Below are positions 55,601 to 63,978 of a DNA stretch of 64,000 nucleotides, one piece after another. Source of the DNA: Franzmannia pantelleriensis (lineage in GTDB: Bacteria > Pseudomonadota > Gammaproteobacteria > Pseudomonadales > Halomonadaceae). Position 1 is the stretch's first letter. Each line of letters opens with the position of its first letter. The position numbers and the translations under genes are program-made. Where the stretch lies: contig NZ_FNGH01000015.1 in the NCBI RefSeq assembly GCF_900102875.1, positions 17,695-81,694 of the forward strand. The letters run 5' to 3'. The notes under the pieces are model-generated. The model saw nothing but the letters and a program-made list of their open reading frames with translations, was not told the origin of the DNA and ran no database searches.

Positions 55601-56854
55601 TTGACGTCTCATGCACAACGCTTTGACAAGCTGAGCAGGCTGCTGGGTGAGTGGCAGTCGCTGTGGCGGTCGGTCCCGTTTCATCAGCACACGCCTGACT
55701 GGGCGACGACACACCCGGCGCTGTTCGAGGCCGCCATGAGGCTTGATGATGCTGGCTTGGAGGAACTGCGCGATGACGATCCCTATGTGTCGGTTGTCAG
55801 CCTGGCGCGACATCCGCTTGCGGAGTATCTACCACTGGACCAGCTTGCTGCCCTGTGCGAGGTGCCAACAGTATCGACGCCGAGGTCGTCGCTGCCCGCG
55901 TCATGGGGTGTGCATGTAGGTGGCCGAAAGTGGCGACAGATCGAGGCCTTTGTGCCTCACGTGCCGTGTGATCCTGGCGCACACCTAGTGGAGTGGTGTG
56001 CGGGCAAGGGGCACTTGGCACGGGCCTTGAGCAGCCTGCACCACCAGGCGGTGACGGCGCTGGAGTGGCAGCCGGCGCTGTGCCGGGACGGGAAGCAGTT
56101 GGCTGCTCGCCAGGGGGCACGAGTCACCATGGTCGAGCAGGATGTGATGGCGACTTCGGCGGCGGACAGGCTGAGTGCCTCGAGCCAGTTGGTGGCACTG
56201 CACGCCTGCGGCGATCTGCATGTGCGATTGCTCGCGCTGGCTGCCGAACGCGGCGCTGGCGTGACCTTGGCGCCGTGTTGTTACCAACGCACCGCCGCCG
56301 CGCACTACCGGCCGCTGTCCACCATGGGTCGAGCCCTGGTGGAGCGAGATGGCTTGGTCTTGCCACGCGATACGCTGGCGCTGGCGGTACAGGAAACCGT
56401 GACGGCGCCACGGCAGGTGCGTCGTCAGCGGCGGCGCAACAGTGCCTGGCGGCTGGCCTTCGATCTGCTGCAGCGCCAGTCGCGTGATGTGGATAGCTAC
56501 CTGCCGGTGCCTAGTCTCGCCTATGGTCGCATGCCGCCGACCCTGGCCGAGTTCTGTGCCTGGGCGGCTGAACGCAAGGGGGTGACGCTACCGGTGCGGA
56601 TCGACTGGGCCGCGCTCGAGGCGCGCGGCTGGCAGCGCCAGGCCGAGGTCGAACGGCTGGAAGTGGTGCGTCAGCTGTTTCGTCGGCCGCTGGAACTGTG
56701 GCTGGTACTCGACCGGGTGTTGATGCTCGAAGAGGCAGGGTATCGGGTCTCCCTCGGTACCTTCTGCCAGCGGCAACTGACGCCACGCAACCTACTGATT
56801 CAGGCGGTTCCGCATGGGGAGTATCAGGCATCAACCACCCGGGGGGCGCCATGA
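55601..56854 (+). CDS. METTL25-like SAM-dependent methyltransferase
   Basis: The 417-residue protein has a Rossmann methyltransferase core in its middle (DPGAHLVEWCAGKGHLARALSSL). VALHACGDLHVRLL and LAPCCYQRTAAAHYRPLS are the marks of the METTL25/Methyltransf_32 group. The substrate is unknown. The start is TTG at 55601, supported by a strong GGAGGG site (55590-55595) at 5-bp spacing and by the absence of an ATG in this position. Its stop overlaps the next ATG (ATGA), so it is coupled to the PH-domain genes. Confidence 0.8.
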   Translation: MTSHAQRFDKLSRLLGEWQSLWRSVPFHQHTPDWATTHPALFEAAMRLDDAGLEELRDDDPYVSVVSLARHPLAEYLPLDQLAALCEVPTVSTPRSSLPASWGVHVGGRKWRQIEAFVPHVPCDPGAHLVEWCAGKGHLARALSSLHHQAVTALEWQPALCRDGKQLAARQGARVTMVEQDVMATSAADRLSASSQLVALHACGDLHVRLLALAAERGAGVTLAPCCYQRTAAAHYRPLSTMGRALVERDGLVLPRDTLALAVQETVTAPRQVRRQRRRNSAWRLAFDLLQRQSRDVDSYLPVPSLAYGRMPPTLAEFCAWAAERKGVTLPVRIDWAALEARGWQRQAEVERLEVVRQLFRRPLELWLVLDRVLMLEEAGYRVSLGTFCQRQLTPRNLLIQAVPHGEYQASTTRGAP

Positions 56855-57372
56855 GCCAGGATGCATCACCAACAGTCGAGCAGTCGCGCCTCGCCGAGAC
56901 GCCATTGCAGCCATTCTCGCCGCGCCTGGCGCCCTGCCTGGCACTGCACAAGGCGGTTAGCTGGTTGCTGGTGGTACTGGCGTTGACGTGGATGCCGCTG
57001 GGGGAGTCAGAGTTGCTGGCATGGCGCGTCTGGTTGGTGGCGGGTGCTGCTGGGCTCGGGGCACTGGGGGTGGCACTGGCCTGGTGCGAGGCGCGGCGGC
57101 GAGCCTATGCGCTGCGCGAGCATGCTCTCGTTCAGCGTCGTGGACTGCTGGTGCAGCGGCTGCAGGCGCTGCCCTTGGCCCGTCTTCAGCATATCGAGAC
57201 GCGCAGCAATCCGCTGGAACGCTGCTTCGGACTGGTCCGTCTGGCGTGTTTTACCGCCGGGGGGCGTAGCGCTGACGTGGTGCTCGAGGGGCTGTCGCCG
57301 GCCAGCGCCGATGCGCTCAAGCAGCAGCTGTTAGCGCGCCTGCATGCCAATGCGGAGGAGACCTCGGCGTGA
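56851..57372 (+). CDS. YdbS-like bacterial PH-domain membrane protein
   Basis: The 173-residue protein has two hydrophobic segments (about residues 37-72) and a bPH2 domain (YALREHALVQRRGLLVQRLQALPLARLQHIETRSNPLER). This is the layout of E. coli YdbS (159 residues), which pairs with the larger YdbT. Function is unknown. It overlaps the methyltransferase and ydbT-like genes by 4 bp each. Confidence 0.85.
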   Translation: MSQDASPTVEQSRLAETPLQPFSPRLAPCLALHKAVSWLLVVLALTWMPLGESELLAWRVWLVAGAAGLGALGVALAWCEARRRAYALREHALVQRRGLLVQRLQALPLARLQHIETRSNPLERCFGLVRLACFTAGGRSADVVLEGLSPASADALKQQLLARLHANAEETSA

Positions 57373-58841
57373 ATCGCGAATGGCTTGGGGAGTGGCAGAG
57401 GCTGTCGCCCTGGGCGATGCTATCGCTACTGCTGATGCAGGCGGCGGAGCAAGGCCGCCAGCACCTGCCGCTGCTGTTGGGGGCCGGTGCCGGCCTGACG
57501 TTGCTCGATGCGGTCGGCTGGCGCGAGCTGCTACTGGCGGGCGCCGCGGGGCTTTTCCTGGCGCTGCTGCTGGCCTGGCGCTACTACCTACGTTTTCGCT
57601 TTCGTATCGAAGAGGACGTGTTGGTGGTGCACCAGGGGCTGTTCGAGCATCGTGAATTCAAGCTCGCCGCACGCCATGTGCAGCAGATCGCTATCCGTCA
57701 GCCGCTGCATATGCGTCCTTTTGGGGTCGTCGAGTGGCAGGTGGTGCCGATGGCCGGTGATGCCGCGCGCATCATCCTGCCAGGCATTCGTCAGTCCACC
57801 GCCGACGCGCTCAGCGCGCGTTTGGCGCCCGCCATGCCAGCGCCGGATACGGTACAGCCGCCGCACTATGCCGTCACCGTTAAGGGACTGCTGTTACACG
57901 GCCTATCGAGCCGCTCGGTGATAGTGGCCGCGGCGATGCTGTCACCGCTGGTCAGGCCGCTCGAGCGCTGGCTGCACGATGCGGCGCCGTCCCTGGCGCT
58001 TGGCGACTGGCTGCCAAACGCGCCGCTGCTGCTTGCCGCGCTGGGTACGCTGGCGCTGTTTACGCTATTGATGCTGCTGTCGATCATCGCCACCGTATGG
58101 CGCTACTTTGGCTTTCGTCTGGTCGATGATGGTGGCCGCCAGATTCAGACGCGTGGTTTGCTGCAGCGTCAGCGGCAGAGTCTCACCCTCGAGCGACTGC
58201 AGGTCGTCGAGTGGGTCGAAACCGGTCTCGGGCGTCTGCTCGGCTGCGGCTACTTGATCTGTCATCAGTTTGGCGGTGCTGTCGATGAGGATCGCCGTTT
58301 CGTGGTGCCAGGCATCATCGATGGCAAACAGCGTGAGCTGCTCCCGGCGTTCTGGCCAGGTGTGACCTGGCCCGCTGAGTGGCTCGCCGTCTCACGCTAT
58401 TACCAACGGGTGCTGCTGCTACGCGGCGGACTCCTCGCGGTGCTGCTGCTGGCCGGCGGTGGGGCGCTGCTGGGCGACGCCTTGACTGCCTGGCAGTGGC
58501 TGTTGCTGGGCGGTGTGCTGATGGCGCTGGTCGTGCTCGGTGCTCATCGTCGCTGGCGCTGCCAGGGCTGGGCGCACAGCGGCGGGTATCTGTGGGTGCG
58601 GCATGGGCTGCTTGGCAGGCGCACGCATGTCTTTGCGCTGCACAAGGGGATCTCCGTGGACGTTCGCCAGAGCTGGCTGCAGCGCCGGCGTGGGCTTGCC
58701 ACGCTGCACCTGCATCTTGCCCATGGGCGAGTCGCGCTGCCATTCATTGAGCATGCCACGGCGTTGCTGTTGGCCGACGAACTGCTGGCAGCGTGCGGCC
58801 CGAGCTCAGTCGTCGAAATCCCAGGCCAGGTCACGCCCTAG
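57369..58841 (+). CDS. YdbT-like PH-domain membrane protein
   Basis: The 490-residue protein carries repeated bPH2 domains separated by membrane segments (RFRIEEDVLVVHQGLFEHREFKLAARHVQQIAIRQPLH; GFRLVDDGGRQIQTRGLLQRQRQSLTLERLQVVEW; HSGGYLWVRHGLLGRRTHVFALHKGISVDVRQSWLQRRRGLATLHLHL). E. coli YdbT is 493 residues. It starts with GTG at 57369, overlapping the ydbS-like stop. Its last 36 bp overlap the convergent peptidase gene. Confidence 0.87.
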   Translation: MNREWLGEWQRLSPWAMLSLLLMQAAEQGRQHLPLLLGAGAGLTLLDAVGWRELLLAGAAGLFLALLLAWRYYLRFRFRIEEDVLVVHQGLFEHREFKLAARHVQQIAIRQPLHMRPFGVVEWQVVPMAGDAARIILPGIRQSTADALSARLAPAMPAPDTVQPPHYAVTVKGLLLHGLSSRSVIVAAAMLSPLVRPLERWLHDAAPSLALGDWLPNAPLLLAALGTLALFTLLMLLSIIATVWRYFGFRLVDDGGRQIQTRGLLQRQRQSLTLERLQVVEWVETGLGRLLGCGYLICHQFGGAVDEDRRFVVPGIIDGKQRELLPAFWPGVTWPAEWLAVSRYYQRVLLLRGGLLAVLLLAGGGALLGDALTAWQWLLLGGVLMALVVLGAHRRWRCQGWAHSGGYLWVRHGLLGRRTHVFALHKGISVDVRQSWLQRRRGLATLHLHLAHGRVALPFIEHATALLLADELLAACGPSSVVEIPGQVTP

Positions 58842-60701
58842 GGACCAGCGGCCGCTGTCGAGGGTGGCGCCTTCGGCGTCCTGCACTACGTAGCTGTACT
58901 GCCCCTGGTGGCGCAGCGTCCCAGCCAACATGCCCAGGCCGCGTTGGCTATCGGCGCTGAGCACGACCAGAGGCCTGTCAGGATGGTGCCACATGCGTGC
59001 CGCGCCGCGGCGGATAACCCCTGGCATTGCCTCCAGGCCGTGCTCTGCCAGCCAGGCGTCCACGTCGTCGCTGAGCCCCACGAGCAGTCGAAGCCTACCC
59101 TCGTCGTCGTCCCTGGCTGCGGTGGCGGCACCGGGCCGTTGCCCGAGGAGCTGATGGGCCAGCGATTCGCTGCCCGGGCTAACCGCGATGACGTCGACAT
59201 CGGTTGCCAGTATCAGTGCGCGCAGGGTCGCTGGCGGTGCCTCGAGCTGGCGCAGTACATTCATCCCTGGATCGATCTGCATGCTCAGCGGGCGCTCGTC
59301 GAGATCGAAGGCCAGGCGCTGGCGAGCCTCGTCCAGCACGAGCGTGCGCTGCACTTCGCCGGCCTGTGTCGCGATGACCAGGGGCAGGCGCAGTGGCCAG
59401 GGCGCGGCGTCTCCCTGCTGACGCAGCGCGATCTCGAGCTGCCATCGATCTTCCTGCAGCGAGCGCCGAGCGTCGTCGAGGATGATCCGTGGACGACCAG
59501 GCTGGGTTAGCCAGGCGGTGAAAAACGCCTCCAGCGAGGTATCGGCGGCTTCTTCGAAGGCGGCCTGCAGGTCGTCCCAGCCGGCTTCGTGGAACATGTG
59601 CGTTGCGACGACCTGGCGCAGGGCGCGGTCGAAGGCGTCATCGCCAATCTTGTGGCGCAGCATATGCAACATCATGGCGCCGTGCTGGTAGCCGATCAGT
59701 CGCGCGGTGGGATCGCGACCGCCGCGAAAGGCGCTTAGTGGCTGCTCACGATCGGGGGGCAGTGCGGCGAGATCGGTGAGCCAGCGGGTACGGGTGTCGA
59801 GGGCTTCGCCACGCAGCTCATCCAGGTGGTAGTCGGCCAGGTAGGTGGTCACTGCTTCCGACCAGTTGCCTGTCTGGTAGTCGACCCGTATCCCGGTTCC
59901 CCACCAGGCGTGCATCAGTTCGTGGGCCAGCGAGGTGCGGGGAATAAAGGGCAGGGGGATGACCCGCTCGCCGAGCAGGGTGAATCCGGCAAAGGCCAGG
60001 CCCACCGGCTCCGGGGTGGTGGCCATGGTGAAGCTGTCGAAGGGGTAGTCGCCGAGGCGCTGTTCGAACATCGCCAGGTAGCGAGCGGCATGCTCCAGAT
60101 AGGTCTCGCCAAAGGCGTCGTCCAGGGCGCCGGGGAACAGCGTGCGTAGACGCACCTCGCCGACATCGCGCTCGCGAAGTTGCCAGGGGCCGGCAGCGAC
60201 CTCGATGCTGGCGCTGCGTGGATGATGATAGCCCTCGCGGGTGGCGTCGCTTTTGTCGCGGTCTCCCTCTTCGATGACCAGCGAACCGCTGGCCACGCCG
60301 CGTTGGCCGGGAGGTAGCTCAAGCGTCAGCGACAGCGAGAATGGCGGCTCGAGCAGCGACGGGTACCAGCCGGCGCCGCTGGGTAGAAAACTGCCGGCTT
60401 CGCTGAGGCGCAGCCCGCGCTGCTGCTGGGCAGGCTCGAGTCGGCCCTGCCAGTGCAGCAGGCGGCGTTCGCCGTCGCGCTCATCCAGGGTGATCTCTAG
60501 TCCGGGGAGCAGGTTGATGTCGGTGGCGCCCGGCGCGGGGCTAAGTTCGAGCTCACCGCGCAAGCTGGCGTTGGCCGGATCCAGCCACAGCCGCATCGTC
60601 TTGTGCGCTAGCTCCTCGGCGACGGCGACTCCGCTTAGCAGCATGCACAGGCCGCCCAGCAGGGCGAATGCAAAGGCGGGGCGCTGGCTAAGGCGGACCA
60701 T
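58806..60701 (-). CDS. exported M1-like metallopeptidase
   Basis: The 631-residue protein has a signal peptide (about residues 1-28) and a gluzincin site: zinc ligands His260 and His264 in AHELMHAWWG, with Glu282 in TGNWSEAVTTYLADY 17 residues on. The usual M1 spacing is 18, so the match is close but not exact. The last third is a separate beta-rich domain. It probably trims periplasmic peptides; the substrate is unknown. It is 7 bp after the ChaN-like gene. Confidence 0.8.
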   Translation of the reverse strand: MVRLSQRPAFAFALLGGLCMLLSGVAVAEELAHKTMRLWLDPANASLRGELELSPAPGATDINLLPGLEITLDERDGERRLLHWQGRLEPAQQQRGLRLSEAGSFLPSGAGWYPSLLEPPFSLSLTLELPPGQRGVASGSLVIEEGDRDKSDATREGYHHPRSASIEVAAGPWQLRERDVGEVRLRTLFPGALDDAFGETYLEHAARYLAMFEQRLGDYPFDSFTMATTPEPVGLAFAGFTLLGERVIPLPFIPRTSLAHELMHAWWGTGIRVDYQTGNWSEAVTTYLADYHLDELRGEALDTRTRWLTDLAALPPDREQPLSAFRGGRDPTARLIGYQHGAMMLHMLRHKIGDDAFDRALRQVVATHMFHEAGWDDLQAAFEEAADTSLEAFFTAWLTQPGRPRIILDDARRSLQEDRWQLEIALRQQGDAAPWPLRLPLVIATQAGEVQRTLVLDEARQRLAFDLDERPLSMQIDPGMNVLRQLEAPPATLRALILATDVDVIAVSPGSESLAHQLLGQRPGAATAARDDDEGRLRLLVGLSDDVDAWLAEHGLEAMPGVIRRGAARMWHHPDRPLVVLSADSQRGLGMLAGTLRHQGQYSYVVQDAEGATLDSGRWSLGRDLAWDFDD

Positions 60702-60708
60702 GGCGAGC

Positions 60709-61875
60709 TTAGTGTCGCGCCGGGAAGCGCGCCAGCACTTCCTCGAGGCTGCCGTCGCGTGATACGCCCAGCGGTAGTAGTGTGCCCGGGGGCTGGTCGC
60801 GTACCACGGCAATCAGCTCGCCTGGATTGGCAATGCGACGCCCGGCTGCCTCGACGATCACGTCGCCGCTGGCCAGCCCGGCATGCTCGGCAATCGAGTC
60901 ATCGCCTACCGCCTGAATCAGTACGCCATCCGCGTGGGTTTCGATCATCACCCCCAGGCGCAGCGGAGTCGCGGGTTCGAAAGCGTCCTCATCGCCGAGC
61001 GCGTAGAGGGCGTCGGCCAGCCCCTCGGGTGGCTCGCACTGGCCGTTGGGTTGCCAGGGCAGCAGGGTCTGCTGCGATGTGATCCCGAGGTCGGCCAACT
61101 GGTGGGGGACGCCGTGACCGTAGGCCAGATGCCCCTGGCCGATCAGTGCCACCAGCAGCGGAGTGTCGTCGACGTGTGCCGCGAGTGCCTCGGCGATGCC
61201 CTCGGCCATGGCTCGGTCCCAGGCCAGCTGGGCGGCGATAAAGCGTTCCAGGCCGCTGTCCGAGGTGTCGTCGTCGGTGCTGCCGACGGGGTGCTGGACG
61301 AATACCGCTTCAAGCCGTTGGCGATAGGCTGCCTGTGGTGCGGCTGGTGGCGTGAGATGATGGCGTTGGTCGGCGGGGACGCTGTCCCACCCTTCGTGCG
61401 CCAGCCGTTGGCGAAGCTCGGGCAGGATGTTCAGAGCCACCAGCGGGATCTGCTGCATGCGCGCAAAGTGCAGGATCGGCAGGTACAGGCCGGGATCGTG
61501 GCCCCAGTGCGCATGCCAGTCGCTGCGCTCGAGGAACTGCGCTTCGCTGAGTTCGCCAGCCACCCAGGCATCCAGTGCCGGCTGCGACTCACGTGGCAGC
61601 ATCTCGAGCCCGATCAGCAGGCCATCGTGATGGCCATGCAGGCCCGAGAGCGTATGCAGCTGCCAGCGGTGGTGGGCGAGTCGATCATGCTGCTCGCCGA
61701 GCATGACAACGCTCTGGTCGGCGAGATCCCGCATCATCGTCGCGTTGGTGGCGTAGTGTCCATCGTCGAGTCGCCACTCGCCTGGGACGGGGCAAGCCTC
61801 GGCCAGGGCCGTCTGCGGGATCAAGAGGCTTGCGGCGATAAGCAGCGTGGGCAGAGACAAGCGGCGTAACGGCAT
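60709..61875 (-). CDS. ChaN-like haem-iron protein with C-terminal PDZ
   Basis: The 388-residue protein has a signal peptide (about residues 1-26). The ChaN (DUF399) domain contains VVMLGEQHDRLAHHRWQL, GLEMLPRESQPALDAW, and LVALIGQGHLAYGHGVPHQL. A PDZ domain follows (about residues 300-388: RLGVMIETHADGVLIQAVGDDSIAEHAGLASGDVIVEAAGRRI). ChaN homologues bind haem in Campylobacter. The PDZ fusion is unusual and suggests a protein-bound role. CAGGAG precedes the ATG at 61875. It is in one operon with the peptidase gene. Confidence 0.82.
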   Translation of the reverse strand: MPLRRLSLPTLLIAASLLIPQTALAEACPVPGEWRLDDGHYATNATMMRDLADQSVVMLGEQHDRLAHHRWQLHTLSGLHGHHDGLLIGLEMLPRESQPALDAWVAGELSEAQFLERSDWHAHWGHDPGLYLPILHFARMQQIPLVALNILPELRQRLAHEGWDSVPADQRHHLTPPAAPQAAYRQRLEAVFVQHPVGSTDDDTSDSGLERFIAAQLAWDRAMAEGIAEALAAHVDDTPLLVALIGQGHLAYGHGVPHQLADLGITSQQTLLPWQPNGQCEPPEGLADALYALGDEDAFEPATPLRLGVMIETHADGVLIQAVGDDSIAEHAGLASGDVIVEAAGRRIANPGELIAVVRDQPPGTLLPLGVSRDGSLEEVLARFPARH

Positions 61876-61947
61876 CGAAGACTCCTGGCAGCGATAGCCC
61901 AGTAAAGACAACGCCAAGGCTGAGACAATTCCCGCGGCACCGCAATC

Positions 61948-62496
61948 CTAGAACAGGCTCATGCGCGTCATCACCCCGTCGCGGCGAATCAGCCAGTGGT
62001 AAAGCGCCCCGCAGATGTGTAGCACCACCAGGCCGAGGATGACCCAGCCGAGCCAGCCGTGCCAGACGAACAGTTGCTGGGACAGTGCCTCGTTCTCGCC
62101 GACCAACCCGGGCAGATTGAACTGGAAGAACTGCACCGGGAAGCCGCCGGTCGCGGTGGCCAGCCAGCCCAGCACCGGCATGGCCAGCAGTGCCACGTAC
62201 AGCAGGTGATGGACGGCAGTGCTGAGCACGTGCTGGAAGGGGGGGAGTGGGGGCTCATGTACGGGAACGACGTAGATTAGACGAGTGATCAGCCTCGCCG
62301 TCATCAGACCCAGCATCATCACCCCAGCAGTCTTGTGCAGGGTGTAGAGCGTATCCGTGCCGGCCCGCCCGAGGCGCTCCATGGCCCCTTCGAATCCGAG
62401 AAACCCCAGCGTCAGGCCACTGCTCAGCGAGAACAGCAAGACCACTGCCACGCCCCAATGGAGCAGGCGGTGCGGGTAGGCGTAGCGATCTATCAT
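61948..62496 (-). CDS. cytochrome b561-type membrane protein
   Basis: The 182-residue protein has four membrane helices and conserved histidines for two haems (PHRLLHWGVAVVLLFS, TLHKTAGVMMLGLM, HHLLYVALLAMPVLGW, WHGWLGWVILGLVVLHICGALYHWL). It is the YceJ/YodB class, which carries electrons between quinone and periplasmic partners. The PHR start and 182-residue length match the family. Confidence 0.9.
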   Translation of the reverse strand: MIDRYAYPHRLLHWGVAVVLLFSLSSGLTLGFLGFEGAMERLGRAGTDTLYTLHKTAGVMMLGLMTARLITRLIYVVPVHEPPLPPFQHVLSTAVHHLLYVALLAMPVLGWLATATGGFPVQFFQFNLPGLVGENEALSQQLFVWHGWLGWVILGLVVLHICGALYHWLIRRDGVMTRMSLF

Positions 62497-62598
62497 GGAA
62501 ACTCCTCATGGCTGGGTACGGCATCGCTTTATCAGCGTAGCCGATCTGCATGGTTTCCATGCTAACTCGTCGAGGGAGGAAAAAATGTCGCTAAAACA

Positions 62599-62614
62599 CT
62601 AGACCAAGGTCTAG
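62599..62614. promoter_or_regulatory. CTAGACC-AA-GGTCTAG palindrome
   Basis: Perfect 7-bp arms with a 2-bp centre lie 22 bp before the -35 hexamer. The site is a likely activator site for the dctP promoter or the divergent cytochrome gene. Confidence 0.5.
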
Positions 62615-62635
62615 CCGATTGCGCAACCTTGTCGA

Positions 62636-62664
62636 TTGACAGCAATGGAGGGGAGAACTAGGCT
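62636..62664 (+). promoter_or_regulatory. sigma-70 promoter of dctP
   Basis: TTGACA (62636-62641) and TAGGCT (62659-62664) are 17 bp apart. The -35 hexamer is perfect. Transcription would start near 62671, leaving a leader of about 210 nt. Confidence 0.65.
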
Positions 62665-62675
62665 GAATGATGAAA

Positions 62676-62687
62676 GTTACCGGTAAC
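62676..62687. promoter_or_regulatory. LacI-family operator (GTTACCGGTAAC)
   Basis: A perfect 12-bp palindrome begins 12 bp after the -10 hexamer, near +6 to +17, the usual repressor position. It resembles the gluconate GntR (LacI-family) consensus. The regulator is not in this window. Confidence 0.6.
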
Positions 62688-62879
62688 ATTGCAGTGCATA
62701 ATACCGTTGCCGGGCAACGTTTCCGACGCCGTTACGTTCTCGCTTCGACCACTGTGCTTGCCATAGAATCGAGCGCATCCGAAGTCAACGCAAGGCGGCT
62801 TTCTGGCCATTTTCCTGTGCCATCAGGCATGCGTCATATGGCCACTACAACAAAGCATCATACAATGGAGACTCACGCC

Positions 62880-63956
62880 ATGACTCCTATCTGGCGCACT
62901 ACGCTCACGCTGGCCGGCGCGGCCACACTTTCTGTCAGCATCGCTCACGCCCAGACCCCTGATCTCTCCGAGCCGCCTGCCATTGACGGCGATGTCGTCG
63001 GTGATCACGGTAGCGTCACCCTGCGCATGGGGATTGGTCTGGCCGAAACTTCGCCACAATACCTTTCCAGTCAGTACTTCGCCGATATTCTCGACCAACG
63101 CAGCGAGGGTCGTATCAGCGTCAATATCTTCCCCAACAGCCAGTTGGGTGACGATGTGCAGATGATGGAGATGCTGCAGACCGGCTCGCTGGACATGACC
63201 TACCCGTCGAGCTCACCGGCCACTACCTACGTCGAAGAACTGGCGGTGTTCGATCTGCCGTTCCTGCTGCCGACCCGCGAGGCGGCCATCGCAGTGCTCA
63301 ATAGTGAAGTCGCCCAGTCGATGCTCGATGGCTTCGACGGCACTGGCATCAAGGCGCTTGCGTTCTCCGAAAATGGCTTCCGCCAGCTCTCCAACAGCGC
63401 GCGGGAAGTCGCCAGCCCGGAAGACGTGGCTGGTCTCGATGTGCGCGGCCTGTCGGTGCGCACCATGGAGAACCCGGTACACCTGTCGATCTGGGAGACC
63501 CTCGGGGCCAACCCCACGCCGATGGCCTTCGGCGAGCTGTTCTCGGCCATGGAGCAGGGCGTGGTTGACGGTCAGGAGAACCCCTGGAGCACCATCCTCA
63601 CCTCCAACTTCCATGAGGTGCAGGACTACGGCTCTGAGACCCGCCACGTCTACACGCCGTTCATCAAGATGATTTCCGAGCGCACCTGGGATCGCCTCGA
63701 TGCCGAGTATCAGGAGCTGATCCAGGAAGCCGCCCTTCAGGCAGCGGAATACGAGATCCAGCTGGCCACCGAGTATGACGACTGGTCTCGTAATCAGCTC
63801 GAAGAGCGCGGCATGCAGATCACCCGCCTCGACGATGACCAGATCGCCGCCTTCCAGGAGGCCGTGCAGCCGGTCTACGACGAGTGGGCACCGCGCATCG
63901 GCGAGGACCTGGTCGCCGAGATCCAGCAGATCGTCGAAGACACCATGAACGACTAA
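62880..63956 (+). CDS. dctP: TRAP transporter solute-binding protein DctP
   Basis: The 358-residue periplasmic protein binds the substrate of a sodium-coupled TRAP importer. It has a signal peptide (about residues 1-25, ending AHAQ), then the DctP pattern (IGLAETSPQYLSSQYFADIL, SEGRISVNIFPNSQLGDDVQMMEMLQTGSLDM, PFLLPTREAAIAVL, GLDVRGLSVRTMENPVHLSIWETLGANPTPM with the conserved substrate Arg, GELFSAMEQGVVDGQENPWSTI). The start at 62880 has TGGAGA about 10 bp upstream; the frame is open 213 bp further without homology. A LacI-like operator suggests a sugar acid as substrate, but this is inferred. Confidence 0.92.
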   Translation: MTPIWRTTLTLAGAATLSVSIAHAQTPDLSEPPAIDGDVVGDHGSVTLRMGIGLAETSPQYLSSQYFADILDQRSEGRISVNIFPNSQLGDDVQMMEMLQTGSLDMTYPSSSPATTYVEELAVFDLPFLLPTREAAIAVLNSEVAQSMLDGFDGTGIKALAFSENGFRQLSNSAREVASPEDVAGLDVRGLSVRTMENPVHLSIWETLGANPTPMAFGELFSAMEQGVVDGQENPWSTILTSNFHEVQDYGSETRHVYTPFIKMISERTWDRLDAEYQELIQEAALQAAEYEIQLATEYDDWSRNQLEERGMQITRLDDDQIAAFQEAVQPVYDEWAPRIGEDLVAEIQQIVEDTMND

Positions 63957-63978
63957 GGCGTCTGCCCTCGGGCATCCC

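Larger units (their letters stand above)
62497..62879. other. 383-bp spacer upstream of dctP
   Basis: The spacer holds a CTAG palindrome (62599), a sigma-70 promoter (62636), a LacI-family-like operator (62676) and a second palindrome (62705-62719). The open frame from 62667 to dctP has no homology and is treated as leader. Confidence 0.55.
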
